Of a stretch of DNA of 64,000 nucleotides, positions 54,507 to 64,000 are shown piece by piece (within the stretch, counting starts at the first letter, position 1; each line of letters opens with the position of its first letter). A program made the position numbers and the translations under genes. Source of the stretch: Diphasiastrum complanatum (taxonomy: Eukaryota; Streptophyta; Lycopodiopsida; Lycopodiales; Lycopodiaceae); NCBI GenBank assembly GCA_029204225.1, contig MU831850.1, positions 36,608 through 100,607 of the forward strand, in the 5' to 3' direction. Under the pieces are notes generated by a model, which was not told where the DNA came from, did no database searches, and saw only the letters and a program-made list of their open reading frames with translations.

Positions 54507-57500
54507 GTTGGTTTCTGCTTGGCAATATTCAGGATGTTTGTCACCTTTTTGGTTGTATGACTGAAAGTTGTTAGGACAGTATCAAATGCAGGACATTCAA
54601 TGTACGAAAAGGGCATTTCTCAAGAAATAATTCATGCGTCTAACCAGTTCAGAACTTTGGTGTACTAAGGATTACTTGGTCAATTCTCTATACGCCTATC
54701 AACAGAAAAGGATTGAGCGCCATTCTGACAAGTTCTATGCATCTGCCCATTCTGGCATTCAAACGGTAGTGACAATATGTGCCAATACTTGCAGAAAAGG
54801 CTAGCTGCAAATCAGCTGCTTTCTGTCTCCTTGAGATTGTTTAAGGTAATGATCTTATTACACAGCAACCTTATCTCCTGTGTCACTATTGCAAGCCATT
54901 GTAAAAGAGAAATTTTTTGCAAACAGCATTTTGTGCCTTTGTTATCTGCAATGATGCTACACTTGTTCAAATAACCTCAGGACTATGAAACCTAACGTCA
55001 ATGCAGACACTTGATTACAGTTGCAACTGGACTTATGTTCTCCAGTCTTCTCATCAATTGATCCCTTGTTGATACTAGATTCTGGATTGATGAGCTCATC
55101 GCTGTTTTTCAACCATGCTAACCTTAGACCTGATATTTCAAAAGCTTGTTTGTTTCAAGGAATTTGGATGAATGTGGCATTTATGCCTAACACTTGGGTT
55201 ACTCAGTTATGGTAGATCGCAAGGTTTCTAGAACCTACCAGGCTTGGTGCAGTAAGATTTAACAAAAGTGATGAAGATATTAGTAGCATTAGCAAATTCT
55301 ATGCTATCCTTAAACACAGGCTGCTTTTGAGCACAAAGATGGCAAGTTGGTTTGTGCTTACTACTCTTCTAGGAAACAAATAACTAAGAATTTATGACCT
55401 TAGTGGTTACAATAAGCAGAAACAAGAATGGAAGGAAAACCCACAGAATTCTTTGAAGGATAGTACATGTCAAAATTCTCTTTGGTAAATTTTTTTACTT
55501 CTTAAACTGCCTGACCAACCAGGCTTTGAAGAGATTCAAATATTGAAGGGAGATTTCAAATCCTAGTCATGGTAATTTAAAGGATATTTGGATCTAGATT
55601 TCCTTTCACAAGATATTTGTAAAGAAACCCATGCAGTCTTGACATGATGAGATTTGGAATATCTCATCAAGGAAAAGACATTTGAATGTAATACTAATCC
55701 CTAATGAGAAATTCAATCATTATCAAAGTCACATCACAAAGTCAATGTTGCAAAGAAGTGCCAATCAACATAGATTTAGTTTGTTGGAAAAAGTTAGTAT
55801 TAAATGCTTATTGCTCCAGGGTATTAGTTTGTTGAATGGAAGGCCCAATTCATTACATGAATTCATAAAAAACCAAGCTGAAAAATGGCAAGAAACAATG
55901 TCGGAATCTAGCTGAGACACTCATTGATGGGACAACAAATAAATCTTTATTGGCAAACAATTGTTGATCAGACATTCCTTACATCATGCAAACGGAACCA
56001 TATCTAAAGCAGGAGAGACTGTGGCAAATGCAATCTAGTTGGAAATCAATGTTCATCATACTTCTCTCAGATTGATGAAATATGCAATCCAAACAAGAAG
56101 ACTATATTGTTGGTAGAGTAAACTTCTGAAAAAGAATAGCATCCAAAAAACATATACAATCAACCAATACGTAAAATCAGTGTAAAAGCTACCAAAATAG
56201 TTTCAGAAGAGGTAGTCGTTGGGCACTGAAGGTTGTGAGACAGCAATGCACATTTGTTCCATCGTTGGTGGAATAGTTGGTGAAGCCATTTGTGAGGTAT
56301 AAATAACTACCTTTTGCCTTTCCAACCGATTGAAGGAGAAGGCTTGATAAAGAAGCAATCAAGAAGCTTGTGAATGAAGCAGTTAGCCCTGTCCATTGGA
56401 TTATTTTGAATCAATTTTGACCATCGACTTTGTACCTTATATGATAAGCAAGCAATGGTGAACAAGCAAATTTTATTGATATGCCTTGTACTTGTCGCCA
56501 AGTTCGATAACCACGTTTGACAATGCAGTTGTCTATCAAAAAGAAATTCCATTGACATAATATATCCTTATCTGCACATTTTTATATTTATGAAAGTTTA
56601 TCAAACCATGACCATTTAAAAAATTTTGACTCATGTACCCACTTATACCTAAGTAGAATAAACTTGGAATGTATGGAAGTTGAATAATCATTATTCATCA
56701 CAATTTCAAGGCCATTTGGTTCTTCCAAAGGTATATTCTCACAACACTAAGAGATATTTGTAACCCATGTATAAATGTGCCTAGGCATATTAAAATAGAA
56801 GTTTATCGATAAATCACATTGCCATAATAGAATTTTTACAAATTTGGTATACTCTTGTACGTTTTCGCCTTAAAGCCTACTCCTTTGATTAGGAACGGGT
56901 GTAGCATACCAAGAGCTCTTATTAGGAACTTAGCAAGTCTAGAAAAACAATAATCATGGGCATTAGTGATCCATCTAAAAGATTTTGTGTGAGCTTTGTA
57001 CATGTAGAGTAAATAAGACAATGTTTTGTTACTTAAATGCTCCTCAAATAAGAGTTTGTAAGGTTTACTTATGATGTACTATAATGAACATATGACTAGA
57101 TTGTTTGTGCCATCGTAATCCAAAGGTCAGTATACAAAGGGGCAAGAAAATTACCAGAAGGTAGGCTCCAAAGCTTAAAATAAATACGAGCTGATTTTAA
57201 CTTAATAGATAGGACTTGGCACTTTTGGCTTGACCAAATTCGCAACTTTTGGCTTGACCAAACTCATATGTGGATTGGTCACAAATATCACAAATGCCTT
57301 GAGAAAATATAGATTCACGGCCTCTTTCACACAACAAATAAGAGTTTGAATTAAGAGGCTTGGTGGAGAAATAGGCTCCCCATAACTCAATATGGCAGCA
57401 TCTTGAATTCTTCCTAAGGACTAAACCAATGAAAACAGACCTAAATTAGGTTATGAATCAAATTAAGGTAAAGGTTTGGTACTATTCCAACCAAAGGATA

Positions 57501-58448
57501 GTTGGATTTACATCAGAAGGATGCAAAGAGAAAGATAACAAAATCACACATAGTTCCTCTTGACAAATCAAGACCAAATCCTTTGAAACCTTTATTCATA
57601 AACTGACAAGGTAATACAAAGCTGACAAGTTCTTGTAGTACTAAGAAGTATCGTAAAACAAGACTTATTTCAAAAGATTTAGTTGGTACATATCCCACCA
57701 CACAAAACGTGCAAGTTAGCACAATGAGAAAGACATGTGTCAAAGCTAAATGTTAGTTGTTATCCATATAGGAAACAAGTTCTACAACTTAACAACATAA
57801 GAAACATTTCAAAATCATAGTTCGATCTTCCTATTCAAGTCTAATTTTCTATCGCTTCAAGTCTAATTTCTAGCGATAGACCAAATCTTGGCATTACCAT
57901 ATTAGGATCTGATAAGGTTATAGGTATTGGTTCATATCAATTTCTACTACATACATGAGAAGAGGTAAATTTGAGCTCCAAATATTAGAAAACCTTCTTA
58001 TGAACCAGTGCTCCTCCATAGGCAATGAATGCACTTGGTTGCTCATAGTAATTTGCACTTTGAAGATAAAGAGGAGAGAATAAGCAAAAGAGCCAAAGAT
58101 AGAAGTGGAGTCTATCGCTGCTCCACCCTTCTCATTTATAGTTTTGTCAAGCTGTGATAGGGCACCTCGTCGTGCCCATCGTTGGATTGAAAAGCCTAGC
58201 AAAAGGATAAATCCTCACCGTATATCAAAAAACTTGAGGTGCACGTTATTGCATTCTCCAAAAACCCCTATTTTTATAAAAATAACGAATATTTGCAACA
58301 TTAACATTGATGTGTTTAAATATGTGTCATCATAGAAGCTGATGCTCTCTTAGTCAGAGTTTACCCAAAAAAAAAACCATAACTCTGTAGGAGTTGTAGT
58401 TGTGGTCTTGTTCAACAATCGTATAGGAAGTAGTATGGCAAAATAGCA

Positions 58449-58453
<5 letters not shown>
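54503..58453. other. No recognisable gene
   Basis: Almost 4 kb of AT-rich DNA with only short ORFs on both strands, none with a domain I recognise. Old, decayed transposon DNA is likely, but no end or motif supports a call. The terminal peptidase exon was looked for here without success. Confidence 0.45.

Positions 58454-58536
<83 letters not shown>
58454..58536. repeat. (GA)n microsatellite
   Basis: GA run of about 41 units. Confidence 0.96.
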
Positions 58537-58538
<2 letters not shown>

Positions 58539-58812
58539 TTTTAGAATTTAAGGTTGAATTTGTGCAAAGAAAATAGAATGAGGTTAATTAAAATAGGATA
58601 GAAATACGTGTGATAGAAATTCTAGATTGATTTTGGTAGAGTGATAAGAGGATGAAAGAATGACGAAAGAATAATGTAGGAATGAAGCAATGATATAAGA
58701 AGTAAGTATGATGTATGAATGATTAATTTAGGGTTTAGGATTGAAATGTTAGAATATAATATGTGTGTAAGAACATAGAATGATGAGTGTAACAGTATTG
58801 AAGCAATGCTAG

Positions 58813-58956
<144 letters not shown>

Positions 58957-59050
58957 GAATTGTTAAAATCTTAGAATTTAGAGTTTAGATTGGATTGTAA
59001 GAATAAAAAATAATGAAGCAATGTTAGAGAGAGAGAGAGAGAAGAGAGAG

Positions 59051-59869
59051 ATTTGCATAAAGAATATAAGAATGAGTTGGATTCTACGAGATATGGCTAT
59101 AGGTCTTTTGATTAGGGTAAAGAAACGCATATGAATTATTTTTATATATGTAGGATTGAATTTATGTATCCTAGATTTAGGTCCATGTCACACTTGTTCA
59201 TATTTGTGTTTTTCTAAATTCTAATATAAAATTTGTTTACATGCCACATCTAGCCCTCCATTCATCTCCATTCATCATGTCTCGTGAGACATCTAGATCT
59301 CCTAGTCATGCATCCAGCCATAGTCTCGAGTCTTCTCATTTTAGTTCCATGAGCGAGGACAAGTTTCCTGTGAGAAATTTCAACTAGTTTTGCTATTTTG
59401 GTCATATTTGTATATTTGGCAATTTGAGGGCAATTTTCATATTAGACTTAGAGTTTGACTTTCAAAGTTATATTAGTCTAAAAGCATTTGAATAAACACT
59501 TGGGAAAGTGTAGTACATGAGTTTTAGAAGATTCAATTTGAATGTGGAGACATTTGAATCTAGTCCACATTAATGCTAGGGTTTTTGTTATGGAAGGAAA
59601 CCAAACTCATTAGTGAGTCTTGGATTTGCTATATATAGTTGTACACTCGTGGGAAGAGACACATTCTCTCTCTCTCTTATCTCACTTCATGCTTATACAT
59701 GAGTTCTCTTGGGTTCACCTATTCAATGGTGCACTATATTTGTGATATCTTGCAATCTTGTGTGTAGAATGCTTATTTTATGCTATTTTCGGATTCACAC
59801 GTGTGAAATATAGTATCTTACTATTTTTGTACACACAGCAATTAGAGTGTGTTTCAATCTTAGGAAGTG
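59051..59869. other. Unassigned, possibly a Copia leader or LTR
   Basis: A TATATATAG string near 59632, a CT-rich stretch near 59670 and ACACGTGT at 59797-59804 resemble LTR promoter features. A short frame from an ATG near 59278 reads MSRETSRSPSHASSHS without further support. Confidence 0.35.
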
Positions 59870-61090
59870 GCAAGAGTCATTATATTTATCACCCAAAAGA
59901 TCGACAAGAGTTAGCAGACCAGCAATCAAGTATATCGACGAGTCTGCAGCCTATCTTGTTTAGGAGCCGACGATTGTCGAAGAGGCACTTAGTCAGCCCA
60001 ATTCCGATCTCTGGAAAGAAGCTATGGGTAAAGAGTATTCATCTCTTATCAAGAACCAGACATGGACGATTGTTGAATTACCTGCTAGCAAAAACGTAGT
60101 TGATTGCAAATGGAATTTCAAAATCAAATACAAGGCAGACAAAAGCATCGACAAAAGAAAATCTCGACTTGTCGCCAGAGAATTTTCTCAGGTACACAAC
60201 GTCGATTATACTGAACTTTCAGTCCAGTAGCCAAGCATTCTTCTATTCGACTTCTACCATCATTTGTTGCTACAGTAGATTTGAAAATACATCAAATGGA
60301 TGTACATACAACATATCTCAATGGAGTTATCGAAGAGGACATTTGCATGGTGCAACCTGAAGGTTACAATATCAAAGGTAAACACAATCATGTGTGTAAA
60401 CTCCATACAGCACTACTCGAGCATGGTTTCAAAGGATCAATACTTTCCTTATTGATCACGGCTACACATCAAACTCTTCAGATTCCAATGTTTACTTCAA
60501 GACAGTGCAGCAATCTTTTATCATTAACACTTTGTATGTAGACAACACACTGTTTTTCAGCAACAATATCGATCTGATAAAAAAAGCAAAGACAATGCTA
60601 TCTTCCGAATTCAACATGACCAATCAGGGCGAAGTTCATTTCTGCCTTCGTATTCAAATCCAAAGAGACAGAAATCGAAAGCTGATTTACATTACTCAAC
60701 AGAGATACATCTACAATATGTTAGTCAGATATAATCTAGTTAATTGCAAGTTATCTCTCTCATCAATGGAACCAGGTCTCAAATTGTCGAAGGACCAATG
60801 TCCTTGAACAATCGAAGAGAAAGAGCAGATGCTTGAGTATTCTTATCATTCGATAATAGGATCTCTTATGTACGTAATGATCTGTACTAGGTCAAACATA
60901 GCTTTTGCAGTCAACTCTCTAAGTCAGTTTATGACTACCCCTGGTATAACACATTGGAAAGCTCTTATCTTGCAGTATTGTCGACACAAGATATGACAAT
61001 AAATATTTTTACCAAAGCATTAAGCTTGGATGCACACATAAAGTTTTGTGCATAACTAAGTATGAAGGTCAAGACATTCATGGATTCAGA
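59870..61090 (+). pseudogene. Copia reverse transcriptase and RNase H end, decayed
   Basis: Frames carry LIKNQTWTIVELPASKNVV, CKWNFKIKYKADKSID and RLVAREFSQVHNVDYTE (start of the Copia-type reverse transcriptase), then QMDVHTTYLNGVIEEDI (altered VKTAFLNG block), LYVDNTLFFSNN (altered YVDD site) and KAKTMLSSEFNMTNQGEV. Near 61010 the RNase H tail reads INIFTKALSLDAHIKF. Frameshifts separate all pieces. A polypurine tract TTAAGGGGGAG at 61091-61101 closes the region. Confidence 0.9.
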
Positions 61091-61101
61091 TTAAGGGGGA
61101 G

Positions 61102-61900
61102 TGTTGGATTATTCTCCCACTAATCGACTAGTTGACTTTTAATCTTCATCCAATTTATTATCCAGACCTGTGATTTTCTTCGTGTTTCTACGCATTCTGC
61201 AGAACTACTCGGAAATGGCTCACAGGTGGCTTCGACGTTTATTGCTATCATTGACAAACTTCGAAGACTTTGGGCACTTCAGTGACTTTAGAGACTTTGG
61301 CCACTTCAATGACTTCGGCCACTTTGGAGACTTTGGCCACTTCGGCCATGTCGATTGATTAACAGTTAACGTTTCACTCATCTTGAAGCTCAAGACTTGC
61401 CCTAATCTTATAGCAAGTAAATTTTCAGGAATTATCAATTGGATGGATGTCAGTTCACTATGGCCCACTGGCCATTATGATCTATGACCTAATTAGTTGT
61501 CCTACTATTGGACATTGCCGCATTTGCTTAGTATAAATAGCTGCTCATACTTCTACATTTTAACAAGCATCATCAAAGCATAGTTAGCATCTCTCTCAAG
61601 CTTTCAAGCTTGAACACTCTTGAGCATTCTAGCTCAATTCTTTAGAGTTGATTTAGAGTTTCTATTGCGCTTACTGCTTATTAACAGAAGTGCTTAATTC
61701 AGACAGAGTTATAGTTACTCAAAGAGCACACAACTTTGATCCATAATTTCTTTGTGCTCATTTCCATTCTAATTTGTTTCTTTTATTGAATCAGTCTATC
61801 TTTTATTGTGTTCAATATCATGTCAGTATGTATGCATCTCTGTAATTCTTTTGTAACTGATAATTTCTTATTATTTGTCTGATAATTCAATGCTTTATGT
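61102..61900 (+). repeat. 3' LTR of the Copia relic (end uncertain)
   Basis: Starts TGTTGGATTATTCTCCC right after the polypurine tract. A TATA box TATAAATA at 61532-61539 and a transcribed-looking CT-rich region follow. The 3' boundary is a guess because no second copy lies in the window. Confidence 0.6.
61262..61348. repeat. GACTTTGGCCACTTC minisatellite
   Basis: About six imperfect 12-15 bp units of the type GACTTTGGCCACTTC in the LTR. In one frame they read as repeated DFGHF. Confidence 0.85.
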
Positions 61901-62149
61901 TTGGCTACGTAATCACTTAGTTGCTAGCCATTTCAAAGTTAGTTGCTAAAGATTGAACGTGATTTCTATCACTACTTTTGTTCAGTATTGATAGGCGCAG
62001 TCATGCACAGGAAAGAAGATTTTTTCTGTCGCGCTTACCTACTTCGACTTTGTCGAATTATTTTCTCTTTCATCTCATCACCTCTTTCCAATAGTTTTGG
62101 ATATTGTTGTAGGTTTGGAGGAGAGGCCAACAACACAACAAGAATAATT

Positions 62150-62460
62150 GAGGTATGACAAGAGAGCTAAAAGAGCTCTACACATGATAAAGATGAATGC
62201 TACCAATGAACTTCTCAAGGAAGTTGCTAAGTGTACTTAATCAAGTGAGGCTTGGGAAGCTTTGAAGAAGCTTTATAAATCCAAGTCTACTTCTTTCAAA
62301 GTGTGCAAAAGAATGAAGAGAGTCCAAATATTTTTGTTCTAAGAGTGAAGGCTTTTAATGATGAGTTATCTTGCATTGATGAGAGCATTAAGGAAGGAGA
62401 GCTAGTTCAAGTTATTCTTAATGGTTTGTTGTGTTACTATTGGCAAAAGCTAACTTGATC
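62150..62460 (+). pseudogene. Copia gag relic
   Basis: YDKRAKRALHMIKMNATNEL, SEAWEALKKLYKSKSTS and AFNDELSCIDESIKEGELV, with stops and shifts, match the UBN2-type gag at 10497 (ALHCVKMNVSNDLL, EAWESLKSIYES). Isolated fragment without LTRs. Confidence 0.85.
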
Positions 62461-63010
62461 ATATTTTGTGAATACCATTATGAGTAGTACATATCATCAT
62501 TACATGTGTGGAGCCTATTCCCACGTGTGAAATAAATGCATTTATCATTTAGATGAGTCATATAGATTGTACATACCATTTCATTTGAGATCTAGTGGCT
62601 AAAATGGCCAAAATCTAGTTTTCTAGCTATATGCCACTTGGCATCATTTTATTGGTAGGAAAAGCTATTTCACATAAATAGGAGTGATTTCACACGTGCC
62701 AAGGATTGCTCACATGTGTCAAAACATCAATAGTAGGTGAGATCCAACTTGTAGTAGATATTTGTGCAAGTCCCTATAAATTAGGAAAATTGCCTAAAAT
62801 CAAGGGAGGTGGCTATAAGTTAGGAAACTTGGTCCATGTGCCATATTGATGATTATTGGTGGATCCTTTGATGAGTAGGCACTCTCAGACGTGCCAAATC
62901 AGCTGAGTGAGCATCAGCTCTTGTGTATATATGGTGGCTCATTTGGCCATAATTGATATGGAAGCTAAATTTTGGTTTTGGAGCAATTCTAGTGTTTTCT
63001 CTCTATTTGT
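62461..63010. other. No recognisable gene
   Basis: Contains several CACGTG-type strings (near 62522 and 62694) like those of nearby LTRs but no coding frame. Confidence 0.45.
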
Positions 63011-63749
63011 TGTTGAATTTCACACGTGTGGACTGTCCACTACATGTACTTGTGATCTCCTAAGGTGTGTAGATGCACCAAGATCAAGACTAGATTGAGA
63101 TTCAAGATCAATCTTGAATCCTATGGCAAAAACACACTACTACATGCATTCAATCACTTCCAACTCTAACTCACACGTGTGGGAAGTATTCAAAACATAA
63201 TCTAAGTAAAAACAAGCTGCTCTCCTCGGGTAGAGAGAGAAAATGCATCATGAGCTCTCGGGTAGAGAGAGAAAGCTAGAAATTCAATAACTCACAAAAA
63301 TCCATGAAATCACCAAATCAATTGGCTTCAAAATGAGGAGTACAATGATACTAGTAGGTCCACGAGCTACCACTATGCTTAACTATGATTGGACCATATT
63401 TTGTCACCTCTTGATCCAATTGGATCGATTGATCCATGCACCTCTTAATTCTATTGGACTATATCAAGCACACCTCAATTTCCTATTGGACCTCACAAGG
63501 TTCCACCTCTAAATCCTATTGGACCTCTTGGAATTCATCAAACAAAAACTTTACACTTGTCTACACTCTAATTGGCAAGTGTTTAGCCTCTTACTCTATT
63601 TTGGGCTCAATAGTGGCATTACAAGTGGAAATGCATAATTTGCCATCTATGCCAAATTTATTCCTATCAACATCCTACACCTAGATGCTTGATGTAAAAA
63701 ACATAAGACCCCTATATCTAACATAGATAGTCTTTTTCAATTCTTCACA
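63011..63749 (-). repeat. 3' LTR of a minus-strand Copia element
   Basis: Reverse-orientation relative of the LTR at 15278-16003. On the minus strand it begins TGTGAAGAATTG, just after the purine tract complementary to 63750-63763, and ends TTCAACA. Two ACACGTGT sites (63022-63029 and 63173-63180) are conserved in place. Confidence 0.9.
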
Positions 63750-63763
63750 CTCCTCCTAAAAAA

Positions 63764-63992
63764 TTATCTATGAAGATTTGAGCATTGATCTTGATATAAC
63801 TCCAAGATTAGATCTATGCTTGATGAAAGCACTTTTGCTCAAAGGCTTGGTGAGTAGATCGGCAATACAAGAGGACGAGTTGACATGCCTCCAAATAGAT
63901 TTCTCCTCCAATAAGCTTTTCTCGTCACAAAAATGGTGTGGCCACTTCATATGTGCTTGCTTCTTGCATGAAATATGGTAGATTATTGACAA
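63764..63992 (-). pseudogene. Copia RNase H C-terminus, continues past the window
   Basis: IADLLTKPLSKSAFIKHRSN is the typical end of Copia pol, next to the polypurine tract and 3' LTR. The rest of the element lies beyond base 64000. Confidence 0.85.
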
Positions 63993-64000
63993 GAGCTTGG

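Noticed and set aside
54720-54850. Possible terminal peptidase exon around an AHSG string
   Set aside because: Phase does not suit the exon 9 donor and the following residues do not fit the family.

Overview
The window reads as nuclear DNA of a land plant with a large, transposon-rich genome. The evidence is chromovirus-type Gypsy and Copia LTR elements primed by initiator tRNA-Met (TGGTATCAGAGC sites), a plant LINE, a hAT-type MITE, long CT/GA and CA/GT microsatellites, and one host gene split by GT-AG introns. I cannot name the species. Nothing looks bacterial or organellar.

Layout. 0-1.5 kb: a broken histone H3/CENH3-like sequence behind a set of alternating inverted motifs, followed by degraded exon-like pieces resembling a Ulp1 (C48) cysteine protease. 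1.9-6.4 kb, minus strand: an unrecognised 245-codon ORF fused to a decayed Gypsy gag, with an old Copia element (TSD GTAAG) nested in the gag leader. 8.9-17.3 kb: two internally deleted Copia elements and several microsatellites. 17.35-51.1 kb: nine phase-compatible exons of a proline iminopeptidase-like alpha/beta hydrolase with a plastid-like N-terminus. Its sixth intron is 25.3 kb and holds a LINE split by a very young Gypsy (26.6-32.9 kb), a rearranged Gypsy carrying an inverted partial copy of itself (33.7-41.1 kb), and a nearly intact Gypsy (42.1-47.7 kb). 51.5-53.7 kb: an antisense Gypsy pol relic directly after the last exon I can find. 54-59 kb: mostly unassigned DNA with microsatellites and a double hairpin. 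59.9-64 kb: Copia relics on both strands.

The only convincing host gene is the peptidase. Its Ser and Asp catalytic residues are visible. The exon that should carry the catalytic His was not found, so gene integrity is open. The LTR elements are all defective as written. Many breaks are single-base indels in homopolymers, so some may be sequence errors rather than real decay, notably in the two youngest elements.

Points most worth a second look: the H3/CENH3-like locus with its C-terminal basic extension; the fold-back structure in the middle Gypsy; AG...CT LTR termini in two unrelated elements; the 25 kb intron and missing terminal exon of the peptidase; and a compact GC-rich double hairpin at 54.4 kb.
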